Positions 50,514 through 60,790 of a stretch of DNA of 64,000 bases are shown piece after piece. The first letter of the stretch is position 1. Each line of letters starts with the position of its first letter. The translations under genes were made by a program, and so were the position numbers. The stretch is from Rahnella bruchi (GTDB lineage: Bacteria; Pseudomonadota; Gammaproteobacteria; Enterobacterales; Enterobacteriaceae): NCBI RefSeq assembly GCF_003614975.1, contig NZ_QZWI01000007.1:124001-188000 (forward strand), in the 5' to 3' direction. The notes beneath the pieces are model-generated. The model made no database searches. It had not been told where the DNA came from and saw only the letters and a program-made list of their open reading frames with translations.

Positions 50514-52598
50514 TTATTCGCCGCCGATGGTAGCAGTCATGCGGATCTGACGGCTGTCGGTCATTTCCAGATTCGACATCACCACGATATTTGGCAACGA
50601 GCGGCGCAGGAAGCGCGACAACAGCGGACGCAGCGCGTGATTCACCAACAGAACCGGCGGCGCGCCGAGCATATCCTGACGTTGCAACGCGGCTTCAGAT
50701 TGCGTCAGCAAGCGGTCTGCCAGACCGGGCTCGAGGCCGCCACCACTTTGCAATGCCTGGAGCAGCAGACGTTCCAGCGAGGTATCGAGGCCGATGACCT
50801 GCACTTCGCCATTGCCGGGGAACCATTGCTGCGTGATCGCCCTGCCCAGGGCCACGCGGACCACGGAGGTCAGTTCGTTCGGATCCGGCTGATTCGGTGC
50901 GTACTCCGCCAGTGTTTCGACGATGGTACGCATGTCGCGGATCGAGACCCGCTCCGCGAGCAAATTCTGCAACACCTTGTGCATGTTGGTCAGGGAAATG
51001 ACGCCAGGAATGAAGTCATCCGTCAGCTTCGGCATTTCCTTGGTAACGCGCTCCATCAGTTCCTGCGTTTCCTGACGGCCAAACAGTTCTCTGGCATGCA
51101 GGCTGATCAGGTGATTGAGGTGCGTCGCGACCACGGTACTGGCTTCCACCACGGTGAAGCCCTGAATTTGAGCCTGCTCGCGCATGGCCGGTTCAATCCA
51201 CACCGCCGCCAGTCCGAATGCCGGATCCACCGTCGGTTCGCCCGGCAGTTCACCAATCGCGCTGCCAGGGTTAATCGCCATCCAGCGCCCCGGATGTGCC
51301 GTACCGGTGCCGATTTCCACACCTTTCATCAGAATACGGTAGCCCGCAGGCGGTAATTCGAGGTTGTCGCGGATATGAATCACCGGCGGCAGATAGCCCA
51401 TTTCCTGCGCGAATTTCTTACGGATGCTGCGGATACGTCCGAGCAGCTCACCGTTCTGAGCAAAATCCACCATCGGGATCAGGCGGTAACCCACTTCCAT
51501 GCCCAGCGGGTCTTCGAGCTGCACGTCCTGCCAGCTGGCTTCAACCATCTGTTTGCCGCTGTCAGCCGTAGCCGGAATGTCTTCTTTCTCCGCAGGTTTT
51601 TTCTGCTCCTGACCGCGTGTCCACCACGCCAGCCCCAACAGACCGGCAGTGAACATCAGGAATACCAGGTTTGGCATCCCCGGAACCATACCGAGTAAGC
51701 CCAGAACACCGGCACTCAGCATCATCACGCGCGGGTTGCGGAAAAGCTGGGTCACCATTTGCTCGCCGACGTCTTCATTAGTCCCGACGCGCGTCACGAT
51801 AACACCGGCAGCGGTGGAGATAACCAGCGCAGGGATCTGCGCGACCAGACCGTCACCGATGGTCAGCAGGGTGTAACTTTCAGCGGCATGACCGAGATCC
51901 ATACCGTGCTGCAATACACCAACCAGCAGGCCGCCGACGACGTTGATGATCATGATCATCAGACCGGCAACAGCGTCACCACGTACAAATTTACTCGCAC
52001 CGTCCATCGAACCATAGAAGTCCGCTTCCTGCGTGACTTCGCTGCGGCGCTTTTTCGCTTCGTCTTCACCAATCAGTCCGGCGTTAAGATCCGCGTCGAT
52101 TGCCATCTGTTTACCGGGCATCCCGTCGAGTACGAAACGCGCGCCCACTTCGGCGATACGCCCGGCACCTTTGGTGATAACCATGAAGTTAATCAGCACC
52201 AGGATAATAAACACCACGATACCGATGGCGAAGTTGCCGCCGACCAGGAAGTGGCCGAAGGCTTCGATGACCCGCCCTGCCGCCGCGCCGCCGGTGTGAC
52301 CTTCCATTAAGATCACACGCGTCGAAGCCACGTTCAGCGACAACCGCAGTAAGGTTGAGAACAGCAGAATGGTCGGGAAAGCAGCGAAATCCAGAGTACG
52401 CTGGGTGAACATCGCCACCAGCAGCACCATGATGGAAAGTGCGATGTTGAAGGTAAACAGCAAGTCGAGGATAAACGGTGGCAACGGCAGCACCATCATC
52501 GACAGGATGATCAGGATAAGAATTGGACCTGCCAGCACCTGCCATTGTCCGGACTTAAAGTTGGCGGGTAAACGCAGTATCGCGGCCAGATTAGCCAT
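50514..52598 (-). CDS. flhA: Flagellar export gate protein FlhA
   Basis: 694 residues. About eight helices occupy the first 330, with the conserved FHIPEP region (KGAGRIAEVGARFVLDGMPGKQMAIDADLNAGLI). The large cytoplasmic ring domain ends with MTATIGGE. It forms the nonameric gate of the flagellar type III export apparatus. I chose the ATG at 52598 (MANLAAILRLPAN, as in E. coli). It overlaps the flhB stop by 8 bases, so translation is coupled. Confidence 0.97.
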   Translation of the reverse strand: MANLAAILRLPANFKSGQWQVLAGPILILIILSMMVLPLPPFILDLLFTFNIALSIMVLLVAMFTQRTLDFAAFPTILLFSTLLRLSLNVASTRVILMEGHTGGAAAGRVIEAFGHFLVGGNFAIGIVVFIILVLINFMVITKGAGRIAEVGARFVLDGMPGKQMAIDADLNAGLIGEDEAKKRRSEVTQEADFYGSMDGASKFVRGDAVAGLMIMIINVVGGLLVGVLQHGMDLGHAAESYTLLTIGDGLVAQIPALVISTAAGVIVTRVGTNEDVGEQMVTQLFRNPRVMMLSAGVLGLLGMVPGMPNLVFLMFTAGLLGLAWWTRGQEQKKPAEKEDIPATADSGKQMVEASWQDVQLEDPLGMEVGYRLIPMVDFAQNGELLGRIRSIRKKFAQEMGYLPPVIHIRDNLELPPAGYRILMKGVEIGTGTAHPGRWMAINPGSAIGELPGEPTVDPAFGLAAVWIEPAMREQAQIQGFTVVEASTVVATHLNHLISLHARELFGRQETQELMERVTKEMPKLTDDFIPGVISLTNMHKVLQNLLAERVSIRDMRTIVETLAEYAPNQPDPNELTSVVRVALGRAITQQWFPGNGEVQVIGLDTSLERLLLQALQSGGGLEPGLADRLLTQSEAALQRQDMLGAPPVLLVNHALRPLLSRFLRRSLPNIVVMSNLEMTDSRQIRMTATIGGE

Positions 52599-53745
52599 GG
52601 GTATCACTCTCTCCTGCTGCAAAATCCAGGCCGTCAGGCACTGGCAAATGTTGAGGTTTTTTCGGGATCAGTCCGCCTTCACGCTTCCAGCGTTTGAGCT
52701 GATAAACCCAGGCCAGCACTTCTGCCACAGCTGCATATAGTGCCGCCGGGATCTGCTGACCAATGTCACTGTGCCGGTAAAGTGCACGCGCCAGAGGCGG
52801 CGCTTCCAGCATCGGAATTTTGTGTTCAGCACCGAGTTCTTTGATACGCAGCGCCACTTCTCCGGCACCTTTCGCCAGAACTTTCGGCGCACTCATTTTG
52901 TTTTCGCTGTACTGCAACGCCACCGCGTAGTGCGTCGGGTTGGTGACGATAACGTCGGCTTTCGGCACATCGGCCATCATGCGGCGTTTTGCCATGGCGC
53001 GTTGTTGCTGACGAATACGCCCCTTAACGTGCGGGTCGCCTTCCTGACTTTTATGTTCGTCGCGGATATCCTGCTTACTCATGCGCAGCTTTTTCAGGTT
53101 GCTCCAGATTTGCCAGAACACGTCGAATCCGACCATCGGCGTCAGCCCGAGTACCACCATCAGCCCGCAGAACACCACCATATTCAGCGCTTCACCGAGC
53201 GCTGGGATCGTCGGTTGCGCCAGAAGGCGCATCATGTCCGGCCATTTATGCCACAAATACAAACCGGCGACGGTGCCAACCAGTAACGCTTTCAGGATGG
53301 CCTTCAGCAGCTCCGCCAGCACCTGTCCGGAAAATAAACGTTTGAAACCGGCAATCGGATCCATGCGGCTGAATTTGAATTCAAAGGATTTGCCACTGAA
53401 CAACAGACCGCCGAGCAGTAACGGTGCCGCGAGTGCGATCAGCACCAGACCGCCAATCACCGGCAATAACGCCCAGACGGCGCGACCAAGTAAAGTCGCC
53501 ATCTGCTGTAAAACCTGACGGTCATCGCTGACCATGCCGTGATCGAATTTCAGCCCCTGAGAAATCATGACGCCAAGTTGTCGCGCCATCGATTCGCCGG
53601 ACATCCACAACAGCGTTAAACCGCCCCCGAGCATCAGAACGGAGGTCAGTTCGCGCGAACGCGGGATTTGCCCTTCTTCACGTGCTTTTTCAAGCCTGTG
53701 TGCGGTGGGGGCCTCACTTTTTTCGAGATCGCTTTCTTCAGCCAC
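52591..53745 (-). CDS. flhB: Flagellar export switch protein FlhB
   Basis: 384 residues with four helices in the first 215. The cytoplasmic domain carries the autocleavage motif NPTH (IVTNPTHYAVAL), which switches substrate from rod/hook to filament proteins. First gene of flhBAE, 210 bases after cheZ. Confidence 0.97.
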   Translation of the reverse strand: MAEESDLEKSEAPTAHRLEKAREEGQIPRSRELTSVLMLGGGLTLLWMSGESMARQLGVMISQGLKFDHGMVSDDRQVLQQMATLLGRAVWALLPVIGGLVLIALAAPLLLGGLLFSGKSFEFKFSRMDPIAGFKRLFSGQVLAELLKAILKALLVGTVAGLYLWHKWPDMMRLLAQPTIPALGEALNMVVFCGLMVVLGLTPMVGFDVFWQIWSNLKKLRMSKQDIRDEHKSQEGDPHVKGRIRQQQRAMAKRRMMADVPKADVIVTNPTHYAVALQYSENKMSAPKVLAKGAGEVALRIKELGAEHKIPMLEAPPLARALYRHSDIGQQIPAALYAAVAEVLAWVYQLKRWKREGGLIPKKPQHLPVPDGLDFAAGESDTHG

Positions 53746-53901
53746 CGGCGGTTCCTGTCAGCAGTTACCCGGCGTGCAAAACACAACGGGTACAATTTCA
53801 GGGATAGCATGACAAAAGTGGTGAAGTCTGATGGATTGAAAAGCGATATAAAGAGGCGGCTATTCAGCAGATGAATACCAGAATTGAAATTGCGGATAGG
53901 G

Positions 53902-53933
53902 AAAACACCCCTCAGTAAGATACGAAGAGGTGC
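53902..53933 (-). terminator. Weak terminator after cheZ
   Basis: CACCCCTC pairs imperfectly with GAGGTG and is followed on the minus strand by TTTTCCC; it may separate the che and flhB transcripts. Confidence 0.35.
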
Positions 53934-53955
53934 TTATTGCTCACGTCCGGACACA

Positions 53956-54600
53956 TCAGAAACCTAATGAGTCCAGCAGGTCGTCTACCTGTTCTTGTGA
54001 AGCGACCACGCCGACGCCGTTCGCGTCAAGCTGCGGGCCGTTGAGCAGGCTGTCGGTTTCGCGTTTCTGCTTAACCTGTTGTTCAGGGATATTTTCCATC
54101 AGCACCATTAACAGCTGATTTTCAATTTCCTGAACCACGGTCATCATGCGTTTGATCACCTGACCGGTCAGATCCTGGAAGTCCTGCGCCATCATGATTT
54201 CCATCAGCTGAGCATTGGTGAAACTGGTGTGCTCAGGGATTTCTTTCAGATAGCTGCGGGTGTCTGTCACCAGTTCGCGTGCATCCGACAATTCAATCGG
54301 ATTTTCAAACCATTCATCCCAACGCTTATCGAGTTTCTTCGCGGCAGATTCAAGTTTGTTCTGACGAGGTTGCGCGGCTTCAACACAGTTCAGGGCGCGC
54401 TCGGCGGCCTGCGCTGTCATGGTGACCACATAATCGAGACGATCGCGGGCATCCGGGATCGCTTCGGCTGCCTGAGCAATGGCCTGATCCAGGCCAAGTT
54501 CACGCATACTGTCACGCAACATACGGGTCAGTTGCCCAATGCGGGCGATAATATCGCCCGCGGTTGCTGCATCATTTGCAGGCATTGGTATCTCTGCCAT
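53956..54600 (-). CDS. cheZ: CheY-P phosphatase CheZ
   Basis: 214 residues, a long helical hairpin. It has the catalytic glutamine stretch [15 protein letters not shown] and the C-terminal CheY-binding helix [13 protein letters not shown]. It removes phosphate from CheY to end tumble signals. It follows cheY by 10 bases. Confidence 0.96.
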   Translation of the reverse strand: MAEIPMPANDAATAGDIIARIGQLTRMLRDSMRELGLDQAIAQAAEAIPDARDRLDYVVTMTAQAAERALNCVEAAQPRQNKLESAAKKLDKRWDEWFENPIELSDARELVTDTRSYLKEIPEHTSFTNAQLMEIMMAQDFQDLTGQVIKRMMTVVQEIENQLLMVLMENIPEQQVKQKRETDSLLNGPQLDANGVGVVASQEQVDDLLDSLGF

Positions 54601-54610
54601 AGGTGTGCTC

Positions 54611-55000
54611 CTACATGCCCAGTTTTTCGAAGATTTTGCCCAGCTTTTCTTCCAGCGTGGCGGCGGTAAATGGTTTTACAACATAACCACTGGCACCGGC
54701 CTGAGCGGCTGCAACGATGTTTTCTTTCTTCGCTTCTGCCGTCACCATCAGCACCGGTAATTTAGCCAGTGCGCCATCAGCACGGATGGTTTTGAGCAGA
54801 TCCAGACCGTCCATATTTGGCATGTTCCAGTCGGATACCACGAAGTCAAAACCGCCGGAACGCAGTTTGTTTAGCGCATCAACGCCGTCTTCCGCTTCTT
54901 CAACGTTGTTGAAGCCCAGCTCTTTCAGCAGGTTGCGTACGATACGACGCATGGTAGAGAAGTCGTCTACTACCAGGAATCTCAGATTTGGATCGGCCAT
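54611..55000 (-). CDS. cheY: Chemotaxis response regulator CheY
   Basis: A 129-residue single receiver domain. The acidic pair is in [10 protein letters not shown], the phosphoacceptor Asp57 in [12 protein letters not shown], Thr87 in MVTAEA and Lys109 in YVVKPFT. It binds the flagellar motor switch when phosphorylated by CheA. Confidence 0.97.
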   Translation of the reverse strand: MADPNLRFLVVDDFSTMRRIVRNLLKELGFNNVEEAEDGVDALNKLRSGGFDFVVSDWNMPNMDGLDLLKTIRADGALAKLPVLMVTAEAKKENIVAAAQAGASGYVVKPFTAATLEEKLGKIFEKLGM

Positions 55001-55046
55001 GTTTTATCTACTCCTAAGGTTTGCTACCCAGCTCAAGGCTGAAAAA

Positions 55047-56096
55047 TTAAATACGTAATGCCTGACCGGCTGATATTTGTGCCAGCATCCGCTGACTGAT
55101 TTGGCTAAGATCCACCACTTCGTTTACGCCGCCGGTGGCGATAGCCTCACGAGGCATACCGAAAACCACACAGCTGGCTTCGTTTTGTGCAAGGGTGTAA
55201 GCCCCTGCGCGGTGCATCTCGAGCATGCCGGCGGCGCCGTCATTGCCCATTCCCGTCAGGATCACCCCGACGGCATTGCGTCCGGCGAACTGCGCCACCG
55301 AACGGAATAACACGTCAACCGACGGGCGATGGCGATTCACCGCCGGACCGTCGTTCAACTTAACCTGATAGTTGGCGCCGCTGCGCGCCAGTTCCATATG
55401 CCGGTCGCCCGGTGCGATATAGGCATGCCCCGGCAAAACGCGCTCGCCGTCTTCGGCCTCTTTCACGGTTATCTGACATAACTTGTTCAGACGCTCCGCA
55501 AACGAGCGGGTAAAACCCGGTGGCATATGTTGTGTAATCATCAACGCCGGACACGTCGGCGGCAGCGGTTGCAGCACGTGGCGGATAGCCTCGGTGCCAC
55601 CTGTTGATGACCCGATGGCAATCAGCTTTTCACTGCTCAGCAACGGTGTATGGCTGAGAATCCGCGGCTGTTCGGTATTCACGCTTTTATTCAGACGCGC
55701 TTTTGATGCGGTGCGAATTTTGTCGGCAATCATTTCGCTGTAAGCCAGCATGCCTTCGCGGATCCCGAGCTGAGGTTTGGTAACGAAATCAATCGCCCCC
55801 AGTTCCAGCGCACGCAGGGTGATTTCTGAACCTTTACCGGTCAGCGACGACACCATAACGACCGGCATCGGGCGCAGACGCATCAGCTTTTCCAGGAAAT
55901 CCAGGCCGTCCATGCGCGGCATTTCGACATCCAGCGTCAGCACGTCCGGATTGAATTTCTTGATGAGATCGCGCGCCACCAGAGGATCCGGCGCGGTCGC
56001 CACCATTTCCATATCCGGATGGCTGTTAATGATTTCAGTCATCAGCTGACGCATTAACGCCGAATCATCGACGCTCAACACTCTGATTTTATTCAT
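55047..56096 (-). CDS. cheB: Chemoreceptor methylesterase/deamidase CheB
   Basis: 349 residues. The receiver domain has Asp56 ([11 protein letters not shown]), and the C-terminal esterase domain has the Ser in GSSTGGTEA, a His in TQHMPPGFT and an Asp in [10 protein letters not shown]. It demethylates chemoreceptors for adaptation. Its ATG overlaps the cheR stop (TAATG), so translation is coupled. Confidence 0.97.
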   Translation of the reverse strand: MNKIRVLSVDDSALMRQLMTEIINSHPDMEMVATAPDPLVARDLIKKFNPDVLTLDVEMPRMDGLDFLEKLMRLRPMPVVMVSSLTGKGSEITLRALELGAIDFVTKPQLGIREGMLAYSEMIADKIRTASKARLNKSVNTEQPRILSHTPLLSSEKLIAIGSSTGGTEAIRHVLQPLPPTCPALMITQHMPPGFTRSFAERLNKLCQITVKEAEDGERVLPGHAYIAPGDRHMELARSGANYQVKLNDGPAVNRHRPSVDVLFRSVAQFAGRNAVGVILTGMGNDGAAGMLEMHRAGAYTLAQNEASCVVFGMPREAIATGGVNEVVDLSQISQRMLAQISAGQALRI

Positions 56097-56968
56097 TACC
56101 TCTCCTTGGCGAGGCCGTAGACAGTCTGGCCGCGCAAATAAAATTCCCGGCTGATTTGGCTGAAGTTTTCGGAGTGTCCGGCAAACATCAGGCCACCCGG
56201 TTTAAGTAACGGAACAAATCGGCGTAAAATTTTCTCCTGTGTTTCTTTATCGAAATAAATCATCACATTACGGCAGAAAATTGCATCAAACGGACCGTTC
56301 AGCTGCCACTGATTCGCCAGCAAATTCAGTTGCTGGAAAGCCACCATCTGCGCCAGCTCGGGACGCACCCGCACCAGACCGCTGTGAGGGCCGGTGCCTT
56401 TGAGGAAAAATTTCTGTAACTGTTGCGGGCTGAGCGTGCGCAGCTCTTCCAGCCGGTAAACACCGGCCGTGGCTTTCTCCAGTACCTGCGTATCAATATC
56501 GCTGGCCTGAATACGGCAGCTGGCCATGCGCGGACCGAGCGCTTCGCTTAGCGTCATGGCGATGGAATAAGGCTCCTCACCGGTCGACGCCGCCGTGCTC
56601 CAGACACTGTAATTATTCGGGCGTGAACGGGCATGTTCCGCCAGAATCGGAAAGTGATGCGCTTCGCGAAAGAACGCCGTCAGGTTGGTAGTCAGCGCAT
56701 TAATAAATGCCTGCCACTCCGGACTGTTGCTGTCACTTTCCAGTAACGCCATGTAACTGCCAAAGTCATTCAGGCCGAGGATACGTAACCGCCGGACAAG
56801 GCGGTTGTAGACCATTTCACGCTTATGGTCTGCCAGTACAATTCCCGCACGCTGATAGATAAGTTCACTTATCCGGCGGAAATGGGTATCTGACAGCGGT
56901 AAACGCTGGATCATCTGAGCCATGATCGAAGTGTTATCAGCACTCATTGGCGAGCCTGGTTGATTCAT
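56096..56968 (-). CDS. cheR: Chemoreceptor methyltransferase CheR
   Basis: A 290-residue SAM-dependent methyltransferase. The N-terminal helical domain precedes [17 protein letters not shown] (SAM site) and [18 protein letters not shown]. It docks on the NWETF tails of both receptors encoded upstream. Starts at 56968, about 80 bases after the receptor gene. Confidence 0.96.
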   Translation of the reverse strand: MNQPGSPMSADNTSIMAQMIQRLPLSDTHFRRISELIYQRAGIVLADHKREMVYNRLVRRLRILGLNDFGSYMALLESDSNSPEWQAFINALTTNLTAFFREAHHFPILAEHARSRPNNYSVWSTAASTGEEPYSIAMTLSEALGPRMASCRIQASDIDTQVLEKATAGVYRLEELRTLSPQQLQKFFLKGTGPHSGLVRVRPELAQMVAFQQLNLLANQWQLNGPFDAIFCRNVMIYFDKETQEKILRRFVPLLKPGGLMFAGHSENFSQISREFYLRGQTVYGLAKER

Positions 56969-57050
56969 GGTGCAGCTCCATTAATGGACAGGTGGTATTA
57001 CGGGTACCCAATTACTCTTCATCCGCTGACTCTTCATCCGGACGACCCTG

Positions 57051-58721
57051 TCAGAAGGTTTCCCAGTTATCCGCAGAACCTGCTCGCGCGGGTGCTGCAA
57101 TTAACGCGGGTTGAGCCACCGGGCGTGGTGCAAAGCCCTGAGCCAGACCGTTATGGCGCGGCAATGCGCCATTGGCGGTGGCAAGACGGAACACCGAAAC
57201 CGCGCGGGTCAGGTTTTCAGACTCAGCTTCCAGCGTATGTGTGGAAGAGGCAGCCTGCTGAACCAGCGTGGCGTTTTGCTGTGTCACCTGATCCATCTGC
57301 GTCACGGCAATAGAAACCTGCTCAATGCCGCGACTCTGTTCGTCCGACGCAGAGGCGATTTCACCCATGATGTCCGTCACGCGGGTGACGGCACGAACGA
57401 TGTCATCCATGGTGTTACCGGCAGATTCCACCAGCGCGGAACCCTGGCTGACGCGGCTGACAGACTCATCAATCAGCGCTTTAATTTCCTTGGCGGCCTG
57501 CGCACTGCGCTGCGCAAGGCTGCGGACTTCACCGGCCACAACCGCAAATCCGCGGCCCTGCTCACCCGCACGGGCAGCTTCGACAGCCGCGTTCAGCGCC
57601 AGAATGTTGGTCTGGAATGCGATGCCATCAATGACGCTGGTAATTGCGCTGATTTTTTTCGAGCTGCCCGCAATGTCATTCATGGTTTTCACCACATTGC
57701 CGGTCAGTTCGCCGCCTTTTTCGGCGGTATTCGACGCATCACGCGCCAGCTGAGTTGCCTGACGGGCGTTCTCAGCATTCTGTTTCACCGTGGCGGTCAG
57801 CTGTTCCATGCTGGCAGCCGTTTCTTCCAGCGCCGAAGCCTGCTGTTCGGTACGAGAAGACAAATCGGTGTTGCCTGCTGCGATACCTTTCAGGCCTGCA
57901 AACATAGTGTCCGCCCCGTGACGAACGGTACGCACCGTTTCTGCCAGCGAGGTCTGCATTTGTTGCAGGCTTTCGAGCATCACTTTGATTTCATAGCGCC
58001 CTTCTACGACGATTGGCGCAGAGATATCGCCGGAGCCGATGCGGTCAAAATGGGCACGCATGGTGGTCAGCGGACGGAACAGGATCCGGCGGGTAACCAT
58101 CAGCGCCAGTGCTGTCAGCGCCAGCAACAACAGGGTGATTACCGTGGTGTTGATCATCACACTCTGATAAGACGCCGCAGTCTGGGTCTGCGCCTGCTGG
58201 AAACGACCGCTGACATAGGCGACATAATTGCCGACATCCTGCTGGAACTGATCCTGATATTTTTGCGTCGGGCTGGCGAGAAACGCATCCATGTCGCCAC
58301 GCGATAGCGAATCAATCAGCACCTGCAACATGCCGTGCAGGGCTTCGTAGCTGGCCTTGTTAACGGCGGTCAGCTGTGATGCCTTTTCAGTTCTGCGCGG
58401 CAGAGCCAGGAATGCAGCGTAAGAATCTTCAGCACTTTTCAGGCTGTTTTTCGCATCGGCCATCAGTTGCGTGACAGTTTCCTGAGGCTGTTTCAGTGCC
58501 AGACGCGTGGCCGCGCGGTTCAGGGTGTTACGGGTTTGCAGCAGATAAGACCAGCTCTGGCTGAGCGCATCACGCTGCTCAGCGGTGTTGGATATCTGCT
58601 CAAAATTCGTTTTATCCGTGTGGGCGGTATACAGTGACAAGCCGCTGCTCACCAGTTGCATCACAAAAAAAACGACTAATAACAAAAACATGCAGGTGGA
58701 CACACGGATGTGCTTAAACAT
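57051..58721 (-). CDS. Methyl-accepting chemotaxis protein, Tar/Tsr type (ligand unclear)
   Basis: 556 residues: TM1 (about 10-30), periplasmic TarH four-helix domain, TM2 (about 190-212), HAMP, then the signalling hairpin with the invariant tip [23 protein letters not shown], and a C-terminal NWETF CheR tether. The ligand-site arginines of Tar/Tsr (R-N-T-L-N-R-x-x-x-R) are kept. The second half-site reads FLASPTQ instead of the Tar YFAQPTQ or Tsr FFDQPTQ, so ligand specificity probably differs. It shares the operon with the Tsr-like receptor 69 bases upstream. Confidence 0.93.
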   Translation of the reverse strand: MFKHIRVSTCMFLLLVVFFVMQLVSSGLSLYTAHTDKTNFEQISNTAEQRDALSQSWSYLLQTRNTLNRAATRLALKQPQETVTQLMADAKNSLKSAEDSYAAFLALPRRTEKASQLTAVNKASYEALHGMLQVLIDSLSRGDMDAFLASPTQKYQDQFQQDVGNYVAYVSGRFQQAQTQTAASYQSVMINTTVITLLLLALTALALMVTRRILFRPLTTMRAHFDRIGSGDISAPIVVEGRYEIKVMLESLQQMQTSLAETVRTVRHGADTMFAGLKGIAAGNTDLSSRTEQQASALEETAASMEQLTATVKQNAENARQATQLARDASNTAEKGGELTGNVVKTMNDIAGSSKKISAITSVIDGIAFQTNILALNAAVEAARAGEQGRGFAVVAGEVRSLAQRSAQAAKEIKALIDESVSRVSQGSALVESAGNTMDDIVRAVTRVTDIMGEIASASDEQSRGIEQVSIAVTQMDQVTQQNATLVQQAASSTHTLEAESENLTRAVSVFRLATANGALPRHNGLAQGFAPRPVAQPALIAAPARAGSADNWETF

Positions 58722-58790
58722 GGATAACCTCTTTTATGTGCCGGCCCTGACCGGCACAATCTTGCCTATAAAGCATGCGATGTACGTGGC

Positions 58791-60485
58791 TCAGAAGGTT
58801 TCCCAGTTTTCGGTTAAATCTGTACTTTGTGCTCCGCCTTTTCCGGCTTTAGAACCTGAAAGGTTCGGAGTCAACAGAGGCAGTCTTGCCGAAGATGCCG
58901 GGTTCTGACGCACGTTGTTATTTGTGGTCTGACTCAGCGTAAACACGGCCACAGATTGCGTCAGCAGGCTGGCCTGCTCTTCCAGTGCCGCCGAAGCGGA
59001 AGCGGATTCTTCAACCAGTGAGGCGTTCTGCTGCGTCACCCGATCCATTTCAGTAATGGCTTGTGCGACCTGCTCGATCCCGCGGCTTTGTTCATCAGAA
59101 GCCGACGTGATTTCGCCCATAATGTCGGTCACACGCGTGACGGCGTTCACCATGTCATTCATAGTTTCACCAGCACTTTCTGCCAGAACTGAACCGGTAT
59201 TAATGCGGCTGACAGAATCATCAATCAGCCCTTTAATTTCTTTTGCTGCCTGCGCGCTGCGCTGCGCCAGGGTACGAACTTCACCGGCCACGACCGCAAA
59301 CCCACGCCCCTGCTCGCCTGCACGAGCGGCTTCGACCGCGGCGTTCAGCGCCAGAATGTTGGTCTGGAAGGCAATCCCGTCGATAACACCGGTAATGTCG
59401 GTGATTTTCTTCGAGCTGCTGGCGATGTCATTCATGGTATCAACCACGTTAGCCACCACTTTGCCGCCCTTCTGCGCGGTTTCTGAGGCGCTCAGTGCCA
59501 GCTGGCTAGCCTGACGGGCATTTTCGGCGTTCTGTTTCACCGTCGCGGTCAGCTGCTCCATGCTGGCTGCAGTTTCTTCCAACGCAGAGGCCTGCTGTTC
59601 GGTACGCGAAGACAAATCACTGTTACCCGCCGAGATTTCGCTCGCGCCACTGTAAATCGCATCGGCACCGTGACGTACGCCGGATACCGTGCGGATCAGT
59701 TCGTCCTGCATGTACTTGAGACTATCGGCAAGCTGGCCGATTTCATTACGGCTTTTCACGACTATTTCGTGCGTGAGGTCACCGGTTGCAATTTTGCGGA
59801 TGGTATCGACGATATTTTTCAGAGGATGGATAAGGATGCGCTGCACGCCGGTCCACGCCAGAATGATGAATACCAGTAAGACAATCAGGACCGTACCCAG
59901 CATCCACATCGCATGCGTGAAGGAGTTTTCACTCACTTTCACCGCATCGTTGTAGAGATGATCGTTCTGGTCGATATAGGTCACGAACGCTTTTTCGAAG
60001 TTGTCCTGATATTGCTGCGTAGGTTGTTCGAAGAAGTCGTTAATACGCCCCAGACCAATCAGCTCAATCAGTTCAGAAAGCGCATCATGCAGCACCTGAT
60101 ACTGCTTTTTGGCATCCGCGGCGTACTGTGGATTCTGGCTGGCATCTACCGGGATTTTTTGATAATTGGCGAAATGCTGATCGGCGATTTGCAGATCTTT
60201 CGTCGCCGTATCAATCAGCTCTTTGACCGTGGCACCGCTGCCCATCTGGTTCGCGTCGAGCATGAAACGGATACCCGCACGGTTTAAGGTGTTACGGGTC
60301 TGGAGCAGGTAGATCCAGCTGGCATTGAATTCTGCCTGCTGTAAACGAATCTGCTGAGAAGTCGTGAAGTTGTCTTTATCTGTCTTTAAAGACTTAAAGA
60401 ACAAGCCTCCGGATACCAACTGTAAAGCACCGAAGACCACCAGTAAGATCACGATTCCCGTGACCACTTTCATACGGTTAAACAT
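58791..60485 (-). CDS. tsr: Serine chemoreceptor, Tsr-like
   Basis: 564 residues with TM1, TarH domain, TM2, HAMP and signalling domain, ending ENWETF. The ligand pocket residues match E. coli Tsr: [12 protein letters not shown] (Arg64, Asn68, Arg69, Arg73 region) and [13 protein letters not shown] (Phe-Phe and Thr of the serine site). Senses serine and possibly autoinducer-2. It is preceded by a near-perfect sigma-28 promoter at 60521-60547. Confidence 0.9.
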   Translation of the reverse strand: MFNRMKVVTGIVILLVVFGALQLVSGGLFFKSLKTDKDNFTTSQQIRLQQAEFNASWIYLLQTRNTLNRAGIRFMLDANQMGSGATVKELIDTATKDLQIADQHFANYQKIPVDASQNPQYAADAKKQYQVLHDALSELIELIGLGRINDFFEQPTQQYQDNFEKAFVTYIDQNDHLYNDAVKVSENSFTHAMWMLGTVLIVLLVFIILAWTGVQRILIHPLKNIVDTIRKIATGDLTHEIVVKSRNEIGQLADSLKYMQDELIRTVSGVRHGADAIYSGASEISAGNSDLSSRTEQQASALEETAASMEQLTATVKQNAENARQASQLALSASETAQKGGKVVANVVDTMNDIASSSKKITDITGVIDGIAFQTNILALNAAVEAARAGEQGRGFAVVAGEVRTLAQRSAQAAKEIKGLIDDSVSRINTGSVLAESAGETMNDMVNAVTRVTDIMGEITSASDEQSRGIEQVAQAITEMDRVTQQNASLVEESASASAALEEQASLLTQSVAVFTLSQTTNNNVRQNPASSARLPLLTPNLSGSKAGKGGAQSTDLTENWETF

Positions 60486-60520
60486 GTTGTTCCTTTTTGA
60501 ATTGGATTTATCTGGAACAG

Positions 60521-60547
60521 TTATCGGCAGAAAGTGCGGGAACTTTA
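60521..60547 (-). promoter_or_regulatory. Sigma-28 (FliA) promoter of the receptor-cheRBYZ operon
   Basis: On the minus strand TAAAGTTCCC..., 15 bases from TAAA to GCCGATAA, exactly the class 3 flagellar spacing and -10 element. It sits 36 bases before the Tsr-like start and lets the receptors and cheRBYZ be transcribed separately from cheAW. Confidence 0.88.
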
Positions 60548-60612
60548 TGTGATGAGGATCGGATTTTTTCGCAGGGAAATCGGGGGGCAGGCAACCGTGG
60601 CGACAAAACGCT

Positions 60613-60790
60613 TCAACAGCGCGATACGTTGTGCGTCAGGGTTACCAGCAGGTCGTTGTGGATAGTCAGCACGACGCCTTTAAGTAATTCTGTGGTGTTA
60701 TCGATTTGGAAAAGGGTTTTGAGTTTATCGATATCGTTGCCGATTTTACGCCCTTCAGGGAAAGGCGTTTTTTTCAATTGGTTTCGAGTT
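60613..60790 (-). other. Unidentified short open frame, possible gene remnant
   Basis: The minus strand is open for about 59 codons, with the stop at 60613-60615 (PEGRKIGNDIDKLKTLFQ, then IDNTTELLKGVVLTIHND). Composition is protein-like, but there is no clear start and it overlaps the end of the transporter gene. I do not recognise it. It may be the 3' end of a gene cut by the insertion between cheW and the receptors. Confidence 0.3.
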
